A stretch of DNA of 61,093 bases, taken from the IMG/VR virus record IMGVR_UViG_3300044716_000219, positions 1 through 61,093 of that record. One strand, 5' to 3'. Position numbers and translations under genes: made by a program. Shown piece after piece: positions 31,258 to 38,137 of this stretch (the stretch's first letter is position 1; every line of letters starts with the position of its first letter). Source of the stretch: a virus. The notes below the pieces were generated by a model. That model had not been told where the DNA came from, ran no database searches, and saw only the letters and a list, made by a program, of their open reading frames with translations.

Positions 31258-33209
31258 TGAAGCCAATATACCTAGACTTTGAGACGTACTGGGATGCAAC
31301 CCACACGCTCTCTCGTATGTCACCAACTGAGTACATACAACACCCTGATACAGAAATCATCTCGGTGTCGATCAAGGAAGGCGACGAGCCAACCTATGTC
31401 CTGTTTGGTGAAGACAACATTCGCAAGCACATGCAGGCAATGGACTGGTCAGACGCAATGGCTATCGGTCATAACATGTCTGGCTTTGACGCAATGATCC
31501 TTGCATGGCGCTTGGGTATCAATCCTAAGATGTACGGGTGTACGGCTGCAATGGCACGTTCCAAGTACTCTAAGACCTCTGTGTTCTTTGGTGGCAAAAA
31601 CCTTACAGGCGTGTCACTCAAGAAGCTAGCCGCTGAGTTTGGTATCGGTGCAAAGCTAGACCTTGAAGCTACCAACACCAAAGGCAAACACCTCGTCAAC
31701 TTCAGCGAAGATGAGATCGCCGCAATGGAGGAGTACAACAAGGTCGATACTGATCTGTGTGCAAAGCTGTTCAAGCAATTGGCCAAGGGATTCCCGAAGC
31801 AGGAGCTGGTGTTGATAGACATGACTACACGCATGCTTGTCGAGCCGCAGTTTGAATTGGATAAGCCCAAGGTTAAGCTAGCTCTACAACAAGTCAAAGT
31901 AGACAAGCGCGAGTCTTTACTTGCGTTGGCTAAAGCCTTAGACATTGGCACGTTTGCAGCTAGCGCCCTTGAAGGTAATAGCATGGAAGAAACTGTGCGT
32001 AGCGAGTTGGCATCAGCCGCCAAGTTCGGTGCGTTACTGGAGAAGCTCGGTGTTGAAATACCCATGAAGGTATCGCCAACTAACCCAGCCAAGATGACAC
32101 AGGCACTGGCTAAGACAGACGAGGCGTTCATAGCCCTACAAACGCATAAAAACCCCCTTGTAGCCGCCGCAGCTATGGCTAGGCTAGAAGTTAAGTCTAC
32201 GCTGTTAGAAACGCGCCTAGAGGCTTTTATCAAGGCCGCTAATGTATGCGACGGCAAGATACCCGTGCCGCTCAAGTACGCTGGTGCAGACACTACAGGC
32301 AGATGGTCGGGTGAGCAGTACAACATGCAGAACTTACCTCGCATCGGCCCATCACCTAGACCATCAGATGCGTTGCGCATGTCGCTCCGGGCTCCCGAGG
32401 GCTACAAGATCATCGTGTCCGATCTGTCGGGTATCGAGTTGCGTGTCAACATGTTCTTATGGAAGGTTCCCTATGCTATCGAATTATTTAAGGCCAGCCC
32501 TGATAAAGCAGACTTGTACAAGTACTTTGCTGCGAACAATCTCTACCGAATTGAGGAGAGTCAAGTCACCAAAACCCAACGTCAAGTTGGCAAGGTCGCA
32601 CATCTTGGGCTGGGGTTCGGCGCAGGCGGCGCTACGTTCCAAAAGGTTGCGAAGCTAATGGGCGGTGTGGACATGGACTTGCAGGAAGCTACAAAGGTAG
32701 TAACCGCATATCGCGACGCACACTCCGAGATTGCCGATGGGTGGAAGGCGTTTCAAAGCAACCTCACCAATATCAAGCAAGGCATCGAGTCATCCATCGA
32801 TCCATGGGGCATGTGCGTTACAGAGAAGAACGCAGTTCGCTTGCCATCAGGTCGTTGCATCTACTACCCTGACTTGAAACAAGAACGTGATGACAACGGC
32901 AAGCTTGAATGGTGGTATGGCAACGGTCGCACTCGCGCTCGCATCTATGCAGGAAAGGGTGTAGAGAATTTAGTTCAAGCACTTGCACGAGATGTCATTG
33001 CCGAGCATGCAGTCAAGTTCTTTAAGGCTACCGGTATGCGGCCAGCACTCACGGTGCATGACGAGCTTGTGTATGTAGTTCCAGAAGATTCCGCAGAGTC
33101 TCACTTAGACACATTGCAGAGCATCATGCGTCAAGGCGTGTCATGGTGGCCCGAGTTGGTGACGTGGTCTGAAGGTGATATTGCAAGCTGTTATGGCGAA
33201 GCAAAATAG
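31257..33209 (+). CDS. Family A DNA polymerase with 3'-5' exonuclease
   Basis: 650 aa. The 3'-5' exonuclease begins at the N-terminus with DFET (Asp7, Glu9); later exo residues lie in GHNMSGFDA and YNKVDTDL. The polymerase domain has motif A SDLSGIELR (Asp389), motif B with Arg442, Lys446 and Gly451, and motif C VHDEL (His601-Asp602). There is no 5'-3' exonuclease domain. The residue equivalent to E. coli PolI Phe762 is Leu450, a variant common in virioplankton. This is the replicative polymerase. The start overlaps the previous stop as TAATG. Confidence 0.95.
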   Translation: MKPIYLDFETYWDATHTLSRMSPTEYIQHPDTEIISVSIKEGDEPTYVLFGEDNIRKHMQAMDWSDAMAIGHNMSGFDAMILAWRLGINPKMYGCTAAMARSKYSKTSVFFGGKNLTGVSLKKLAAEFGIGAKLDLEATNTKGKHLVNFSEDEIAAMEEYNKVDTDLCAKLFKQLAKGFPKQELVLIDMTTRMLVEPQFELDKPKVKLALQQVKVDKRESLLALAKALDIGTFAASALEGNSMEETVRSELASAAKFGALLEKLGVEIPMKVSPTNPAKMTQALAKTDEAFIALQTHKNPLVAAAAMARLEVKSTLLETRLEAFIKAANVCDGKIPVPLKYAGADTTGRWSGEQYNMQNLPRIGPSPRPSDALRMSLRAPEGYKIIVSDLSGIELRVNMFLWKVPYAIELFKASPDKADLYKYFAANNLYRIEESQVTKTQRQVGKVAHLGLGFGAGGATFQKVAKLMGGVDMDLQEATKVVTAYRDAHSEIADGWKAFQSNLTNIKQGIESSIDPWGMCVTEKNAVRLPSGRCIYYPDLKQERDDNGKLEWWYGNGRTRARIYAGKGVENLVQALARDVIAEHAVKFFKATGMRPALTVHDELVYVVPEDSAESHLDTLQSIMRQGVSWWPELVTWSEGDIASCYGEAK

Positions 33210-33211
33210 TG

Positions 33212-33239
33212 TTGACGAATCGCAGAAACCTGTTAAAGT
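33212..33239 (+). promoter_or_regulatory. Candidate sigma70 promoter inside the replication block
   Basis: TTGACG (33212-33217), a 16-nt spacer and TAAAGT (33234-33239), directly after the polymerase stop and in the 99-nt gap before the Cas4-like gene. Two hexamers at 5/6 and 4/6 with an acceptable spacer; suggestive only. Confidence 0.4.
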
Positions 33240-33307
33240 GGGGTCTAACAACCACGAGTCTCCAAGCAACGAATGTCGCTTTGGGGGCGAAACCCTATGG
33301 AGCAAGC

Positions 33308-33961
33308 ATGGCTAACCCAGCTTGGACTTATTCGCAACTAGACACGTTTGAAACGTGCCCGAAGAAGTTCTATCACCTTAAAGTAATCCGCGATATTGTG
33401 GAACCCCCAACGATTCACACCGAGTGGGGAACCAAAGTGCATACGGCATTTGAGAACTTCATCTTGCATGGAGAACTCTTGCCCGAAGGCATGACACAGT
33501 GGCAACCACTGGCTGACAAACTTGCAGCGCTCAAGGGTGCGAAGTTTCCTGAAAGGCAATACGCTGTTGACAGAGACTTCCAACCTTGCGACTGGAAGAA
33601 CGCATGGACACGAGGCATCGCAGACCTTGTTGTGATCTCAGGTAAGAACGCCGCCGTCATGGACTACAAGACTGGTAAGCGTAAGCCCACAGAACAACTT
33701 GATCTGTATGCCGCCTATGTGTTTCACCATCACCCCGAAGTACAGAAGGTAACGACTGGCTTCGTGTGGCTCAAGGAAAAGAAGATCGACTGGCAAGTGC
33801 GTGAGCGTGCAGACCTTGCAGGTATATGGCAGAACCTACTGCCGCGAGTACGCAAACTTGAATCAGCATACGAGCGTGATTCATGGCCAGCTAAAACATC
33901 AGGCTTGTGTAAGGCGTGGTGCCCTGTGACATCGTGTGACTTTAACGGGAGGAAGACATGA
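33308..33961 (+). CDS. Cas4/RecB-like PD-(D/E)XK nuclease with Fe-S cysteines
   Basis: 217 aa from the ATG at 33308 (GGAG upstream); the frame is open to 33209 but that part has no protein-like features. It starts with SQLDTFETCPKKFYHLKV, then a His/Glu helix (WGTKVHTAFENF), then the nuclease core RGIADLVVIS...VMDYKTGK with Asp and Lys catalytic residues. Cys in CPKKF plus three Cys in LCKAWCPVTSC are placed to hold a 4Fe-4S cluster as in Cas4 and AddB. Acts on DNA ends in replication, recombination or host DNA breakdown. The stop overlaps the next ATG. Confidence 0.9.
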   Translation: MANPAWTYSQLDTFETCPKKFYHLKVIRDIVEPPTIHTEWGTKVHTAFENFILHGELLPEGMTQWQPLADKLAALKGAKFPERQYAVDRDFQPCDWKNAWTRGIADLVVISGKNAAVMDYKTGKRKPTEQLDLYAAYVFHHHPEVQKVTTGFVWLKEKKIDWQVRERADLAGIWQNLLPRVRKLESAYERDSWPAKTSGLCKAWCPVTSCDFNGRKT

Positions 33962-34245
33962 CATACGACGAACGAAAAAAGAAATGGTGGGCTTGGCATA
34001 AAGACAATCCCGATGTGTGGAATTACTTTCAACGCTTCAGCATGGAAGCTGTTGCCAAGAATCGAAAGAAGATTAGCCACTGGCTTGTTGTTAATCGCAT
34101 CCGCTGGGAAACAAACATCATCACTACTGGCGAAGACTTCAAGATCAGTAATGACTACATTGCGTTCTACGCTCGCCTGTGGAAAGTTAAGTATCCGCAG
34201 TACGCAGACTTGTTTACGACCAAGCGCATGAAGGGCGAACATTAA
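33958..34245 (+). CDS. Conserved phage protein between nuclease genes
   Basis: 95 aa. It starts MTYDERKKKWWAWHKDNPDVWNYFQRF and has KKISHWLVVNRIRWETNI, FKISNDYIAFYARLW. The AWHKxNPxVWxxFxRF...RIRWxT...FKIxNxYxxxYAR pattern is a familiar phage/prophage family of unknown function that often sits beside VRR-NUC and recombination genes. Basic and helical; probably binds nucleic acid or a replication partner. ATGA overlap upstream; TAATG overlap downstream. Confidence 0.85.
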   Translation: MTYDERKKKWWAWHKDNPDVWNYFQRFSMEAVAKNRKKISHWLVVNRIRWETNIITTGEDFKISNDYIAFYARLWKVKYPQYADLFTTKRMKGEH

Positions 34246-34577
34246 TGACACCCGAAGGAAAAGTTAAGGAAGCTTGCAAGAAGTTCCTTAGAGAACGCAA
34301 AGCATTTTTCTTTATGCCTGTGTCCAACGGTATGGGTCAAGTCGGTATCCCTGACATCATCATTTGCTATCGAGGCGTCTTTGTCGCCATTGAGACAAAA
34401 GCTCCGGGCAAACGTAACAATGTAACTGACAATCAGAAAAGAATCATGGAGAATATACGAGACGCCGATGGCTTTGCATGGGTAGTAGATGACCCAGCAG
34501 ACCTTGGTGCTTTGTTTAACGCCATAGATGCATACTTAGTATTGGAGCCCCGAAATGCCAGCCTCAAGCAAACGTAA
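34245..34577 (+). CDS. VRR-NUC nuclease
   Basis: 110 aa. The compact VRR-NUC version of the PD-(D/E)XK fold: GIPDIIICYRG (catalytic Asp at about 44) followed by VAIETKAPG (Glu-x-Lys) and a TDNQKRIMENI helix. Stand-alone phage members act as structure-specific nucleases on branched DNA, useful for resolving replication intermediates before packaging. Located between the Cas4-like nuclease and SNF2 helicase genes. Its 3' end overlaps the HNH-like gene by 23 nt. Confidence 0.92.
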   Translation: MTPEGKVKEACKKFLRERKAFFFMPVSNGMGQVGIPDIIICYRGVFVAIETKAPGKRNNVTDNQKRIMENIRDADGFAWVVDDPADLGALFNAIDAYLVLEPRNASLKQT

Positions 34578-34821
34578 ACTGGAATATCAAAAAGCATACA
34601 ACGCACGGCCTGAAGAAGTAGCCAAGCGTGTGAAGAACAACGCCGCACGACGCGAAGCTATCAAAGATGGCAAGGCTCGTGTAGGTGATGGCAAAGACGT
34701 TGCACACAAGAAGTCACTGGAGAACGGTGGCGGTAATCACAAATCAAATGTGGCTGTGCAAGATAGATCAACCAACAGAGGATGGAGGAAAGGGAGCGGC
34801 TCCTATAACCCTGACAAGTAA
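34555..34821 (+). CDS. HNH-like protein, possibly degenerate
   Basis: 88 aa. A basic N-terminal half (KRKLEYQKAYNARPEEVAKRVKNNAARREAIK) leads to GDGKDVAHKKSLENGGGNHKSNVAVQDR. This matches a small phage HNH family (GDGKDVDHxxPLxxGGxNxxxNL), but the usual Asp before His is Ala here, so the catalytic pair is A-H instead of D-H. It may be an inactive nuclease or a DNA-binding derivative. No upstream gap; overlaps the VRR-NUC gene. Confidence 0.8.
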   Translation: MPASSKRKLEYQKAYNARPEEVAKRVKNNAARREAIKDGKARVGDGKDVAHKKSLENGGGNHKSNVAVQDRSTNRGWRKGSGSYNPDK

Positions 34822-36389
34822 TGCAGATTCACAAAGAAAAAAAGGCGGTCATCCTCCGCCTAAAAAATCCAAGTCGGGTGACAACAGTTATACCGACAGC
34901 TATCGAAGTAGACCACAAAGGACAACGGCTTGTAGCCGTTCCACACCGCCCCGACGAAACTCGGGTGTTAAGAAACTTAGGCTTTGAGATTCCTGATCCC
35001 ATGCCTATGCACTATGCGTTTCCTAAAGTCAGCGGCAAGCACGAACCGTTTGCTGCACAGAGGGAGACTGCATCGTTTTTGTCCATGCACAGTAGGGCGT
35101 TTTGCTTGAACGGTATGGGCACTGGCAAGACCAACAGCGCACTGTGGGCGTATGACTACATGCGTCGCACAAAGATCGTGAACAAGGTTTTGATTGTGTG
35201 CCCGCTCTCTACTATGGAACGCACATGGGCTGACTCTGTGTTCAACACCTTTCCGCATCTCGATGCGGTAGTATTACACGGAACACGCGACAAGCGCTTG
35301 AAGCTCTTGAAGGAGGATGTACACATCTACATCATCAACATCGATGGCTTGACCACGATCAAAGACGACCTTGCCAAGCGACCTGACATTGATCTGATTG
35401 TTGTGGATGAGCTAGCCCTTGCACGGAACTCAAGCACCGAGCGATGGAAGACACTGAACACAATCTGCAACAGACAATCTGTTCGTCGAGTCTGGGGTAT
35501 GACAGGATCACCAACACCCAATGCACCAACAGATGCGTGGGCACAGTGCAAATTGATTACACCCGACAACACAAGTGTGCCTAAATACTTCGGTGCGTTT
35601 CGTGATCGTGTAATGCGACAGTTGACACAGTTCAAGTGGGCAGCGCGACCCGAGGCTAACGACGTGATCTATCAGATGATGCAGCCAGCCATTCGGTTTT
35701 CGCTTGACGACTGTACTGACTTGCCTGAGCAGATGTTCATTACACGCGAAGTTGAGATGACACCCGAGCAGAAGAAGGCTTACAAGGACATGCTGTCTAA
35801 GCTAACAGCAGAGTACGCCGGCGGTCAAATCTTGGCTGTGAACGAAGCGATCAAAGCAAACAAGCTAATTCAAATAGCCTGCGGTGTCGCGTATGGGACA
35901 GATGGGGTGGAGGTAGTTATCCCATCTAAGCCTAGAATAGATGTACTCAAAGAAATCATTGAAGAGTCTGAAGGCAAAGTAATTGTGTTTGTGCCATTGA
36001 CTGGCGCTCTTGAACACGTAGCCGCAGAGCTACGCAAGGACTGGTCTGTGGAAATTGTCCATGGCGGCACTAGCAAGAACGAACGCGATCAGATTTTTTC
36101 AAACTTTCAACGAGGGTTTGACCCGAGAGTATTGGTGGCAAATGCAGCTACCATGTCACACGGGCTAACGCTAACAGCGGCAACTACCATCGTATGGTAC
36201 GCACCGGTGCATAGCAATGAGATTTACGAACAGGCTTGCGCTAGGGTTAGACGCCCCGGCCAGACCAAGACCACTGTGATTGTGCATATCGCAGGCACAG
36301 ACGTCGAAAGACGAGTTTACAAACGGCTGCAGGACAAACAGTCTATGCAGGGATTGCTACTTGAAATGATGAAAGACCAACCGGAATAG
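34821..36389 (+). CDS. SNF2-family helicase/ATPase
   Basis: 522 aa. Superfamily 2: Walker A NGMGTGKT at about residues 97-104, DEXX box VVDELA (about 195), MTGSPTPN (motif III, about 230), then the second RecA lobe with VIVFVPLTGAL, and motif VI ACARVRRPGQ (about 475). The N-terminal 80 residues are a variable domain. Phage SNF2 proteins are thought to remodel DNA-protein complexes or help recombination. The start overlaps the previous stop as TAATG. A 57-nt gap follows before the next gene. Confidence 0.93.
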   Translation: MQIHKEKKAVILRLKNPSRVTTVIPTAIEVDHKGQRLVAVPHRPDETRVLRNLGFEIPDPMPMHYAFPKVSGKHEPFAAQRETASFLSMHSRAFCLNGMGTGKTNSALWAYDYMRRTKIVNKVLIVCPLSTMERTWADSVFNTFPHLDAVVLHGTRDKRLKLLKEDVHIYIINIDGLTTIKDDLAKRPDIDLIVVDELALARNSSTERWKTLNTICNRQSVRRVWGMTGSPTPNAPTDAWAQCKLITPDNTSVPKYFGAFRDRVMRQLTQFKWAARPEANDVIYQMMQPAIRFSLDDCTDLPEQMFITREVEMTPEQKKAYKDMLSKLTAEYAGGQILAVNEAIKANKLIQIACGVAYGTDGVEVVIPSKPRIDVLKEIIEESEGKVIVFVPLTGALEHVAAELRKDWSVEIVHGGTSKNERDQIFSNFQRGFDPRVLVANAATMSHGLTLTAATTIVWYAPVHSNEIYEQACARVRRPGQTKTTVIVHIAGTDVERRVYKRLQDKQSMQGLLLEMMKDQPE

Positions 36390-36446
36390 GAGGCTCTATC
36401 GAATACCGAACCCATACCCCATTCAACCACAAACAAAGGATACAAA

Positions 36447-36830
36447 ATGAAACTCTCAGATGCAGTCAGCCTGTACATAAAGATGCGGGACAAGAAAGCA
36501 CAGATGAAAGCAGAGTTTGATGCCAGTGTCGCTCCTCTAAACGAGAAGATGGAAAAGCTAGAAGCCAAGCTGCTAGACGTTTTCAACAAGACCGGCATGG
36601 ACTCAGTCAAGACCGAATTCGGAACAGCGTATACCACGACTCGCGTCACTGCAAGCGTGGCAGATCGAGATATTTTTATGACCCATGTCAGGGAAAACGA
36701 TGACTGGGCGCTGTTGGAAGTTCGTGCTTCTAAATCTGCTGTTGAACAGTACCGTGAAAACAACAATGACTTACCCCCGGGGATATCTATGCGTGAAGAA
36801 CGTGTAGTAAATGTCCGCCGTTCGTCGTAA
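36447..36830 (+). CDS. Conserved phage protein (DUF7173-like)
   Basis: 127 aa. A coiled-coil N-terminus (YIKMRDKKAQMKAEFDASVAPLNEKMEKLEAKLLDVF) is followed by KTGMDSVKTEFGTAYTTTR and a C-terminus with NNDLPPGISMREERVVNVRRS. The pattern is widespread beside ssDNA-binding genes in phages of Gram-negatives and matches what I recall as DUF7173. Its position suggests a replication or recombination accessory protein. AAAGGA precedes the ATG. Confidence 0.85.
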   Translation: MKLSDAVSLYIKMRDKKAQMKAEFDASVAPLNEKMEKLEAKLLDVFNKTGMDSVKTEFGTAYTTTRVTASVADRDIFMTHVRENDDWALLEVRASKSAVEQYRENNNDLPPGISMREERVVNVRRSS

Positions 36831-36858
36831 ACTCTTTCCCCCAACCACTGAAAAAACC

Positions 36859-37758
36859 ATGAATATCATTCCATTTGACTCCGGCTCCAACCTGCCTTCA
36901 TTCTTGAAAAACGTTGACCGTGCAAACCTAAACGCAGATTTAATTGCACACGCCAGTAGCGGCTTCCCCGTAATCTCCATCAAGGGCAAAGTGTTTGCAG
37001 TTGTCCGCGACGGTGAGCGTGAGTTGCAGATGAACCCGAAAGACCCTGACAGCGCAGCTACCAGCCTGAACGTGGTGTTGTTAAAAGTCAACAAGAGCGC
37101 CAGCAAGGTGTTCTACCTCAAGGGCTACGACAAAGATACAAGCGAAGGCCAAAAGCCTGACTGCTACTCCAACGACGGTATCGAGCCTGCAGCCGATGCT
37201 CAGAACAAGCAAGCCAAGAAGTGCGCAACCTGTGCTCACAATCAGTGGGGCTCTCGTATCAGCGAGCGAGGTGCTACTAAGGGTAAGGCATGTTCCGATG
37301 CAGTTCGTATGGCTGTAGCCCCCGCTGGCCAGCTTAACGACGCTATGCTGTTGCGCCTCCCTCCCGCGTCCATCAAGGCGATTGGTGAGTACGGTCAGAT
37401 GTTGGCCAAGCGCGGTGTTGAGGCTCACATGGTTGTTACCAAGGTAGGCTTTGACTTGCAAGCTGAGTCACCCAAGCTGACATTCAGCGCGGTTGGTTTG
37501 CTGGACGACGAAGGCTTTGCCGAAGTTCAAGAAATGCGCCGAGCTGACATTGTTGCTAGCATCCTCGGTAGTACACCCAATGCTGGTGAGTACACCCCCG
37601 CTCTCGAAGTCGAGGAAGCTCCCGCCCCTAAAGCTGCACCAAAGGAAGAAGCGCCTGCGCCCAAAGCCGAGGTGAAAGCCAAGCCCGCTAAAGCCAAGCC
37701 TGCTCCAGTTGAGGACGATCTCGACCTCGATCTCGACGGTATCAGCTTCGACGACTAA
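36859..37758 (+). CDS. Candidate ssDNA-binding protein
   Basis: 299 aa from the ATG at 36859; no clear ribosome-binding site is visible, so the start is uncertain. The body is beta-rich, with a zinc-like CATC pair (about residues 115-118) and a further Cys in GKACSD. A long Ala/Pro/Lys linker leads to a very acidic tail (DDLDLDLDGISFDD) ending in Phe-Asp-Asp. An acidic, aromatic-tipped tail is the hallmark of ssDNA-binding proteins that recruit partners. Followed by a hairpin terminator. The assignment is an inference from layout and the replication context. Confidence 0.75.
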   Translation: MNIIPFDSGSNLPSFLKNVDRANLNADLIAHASSGFPVISIKGKVFAVVRDGERELQMNPKDPDSAATSLNVVLLKVNKSASKVFYLKGYDKDTSEGQKPDCYSNDGIEPAADAQNKQAKKCATCAHNQWGSRISERGATKGKACSDAVRMAVAPAGQLNDAMLLRLPPASIKAIGEYGQMLAKRGVEAHMVVTKVGFDLQAESPKLTFSAVGLLDDEGFAEVQEMRRADIVASILGSTPNAGEYTPALEVEEAPAPKAAPKEEAPAPKAEVKAKPAKAKPAPVEDDLDLDLDGISFDD

Positions 37759-37768
37759 GCAACTCAAC

Positions 37769-37790
37769 GGGGCTTCGGCCCCAACTTCTC
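37769..37790 (+). terminator. Hairpin after the ssDNA-binding gene
   Basis: GGGGC-TTCG-GCCCC (37769-37782) 11 nt after the stop, followed by AACTTCTC. The tail is poor in T, so termination may be partial. The same hairpin core occurs at 27024. Confidence 0.6.
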
Positions 37791-37811
37791 CCCCACTAAC
37801 TAGGAAATCAA

Positions 37812-38027
37812 ATGAACTACTCAATCAAATTGGAAATGAACCTCGACGCTAACGCTCTGCAAGTGTTGCTCCGTACTTTAGATGCTGGCCCTCACGGTCT
37901 GATGCGCGGCATGATCGACAACATCATTCAACAAGCTCAAGCTCAAGAGAACGAAGCACGAGCCAAGGCTGAAGCTGCACCCACAGACGTAGTTGACGGC
38001 ATGCCTGTCAGCCCACTACCCAACTAA
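37812..38027 (+). CDS. Small acidic/helical protein
   Basis: 71 aa, starting MNYSIKLEMNLDANALQVLLRTLDAGPHGLM, then a Gln/Ala/Glu-rich helix and a short Pro-containing tail. AGGAAATC precedes the ATG. It lies alone between two hairpin terminators. No family is recognised. Confidence 0.75.
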   Translation: MNYSIKLEMNLDANALQVLLRTLDAGPHGLMRGMIDNIIQQAQAQENEARAKAEAAPTDVVDGMPVSPLPN

Positions 38028-38049
38028 ACGACGATTAATTCAATCGGGG

Positions 38050-38075
38050 AGCCCGTGCGCGGGCTTTCTTTCGTT
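38050..38075 (+). terminator. Rho-independent terminator upstream of the primase gene
   Basis: AGCCCG (38050-38055), TGCG loop, CGGGCT (38060-38065), then TTCTTTCGTTT. A good stem and T-rich tail. It isolates the primase-helicase gene from the upstream unit. Confidence 0.8.
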
Positions 38076-38089
38076 TAAATGGAGTAGTC

Positions 38090-38137
38090 ATGAGTTGCAA
38101 AAATACAACAGCCGGAGGTTACGATGGATGCTCTTGA
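38090..38137 (+). CDS. Possible 15-aa leader peptide overlapping the primase start
   Basis: GGAG and an ATG at good spacing open a frame (MSCKNTTAGGYDGCS) that ends 12 nt inside the primase gene. The GGAGG used by the primase lies within it. Translational coupling or a leader is possible, or it may be chance. Confidence 0.35.
   Translation: MSCKNTTAGGYDGCS

Noticed and set aside
31469-32380. 303-codon open frame on the minus strand inside the DNA polymerase gene
   Set aside because: Antisense shadow of a well-supported polymerase with all motifs; Ser-rich composition and no domain.
33209-33307. N-terminal extension of the Cas4-like nuclease (250 aa version)
   Set aside because: The extra part is not like the family, and the ATG at 33308 has GGAG and begins the conserved SQLDTFETC segment region.
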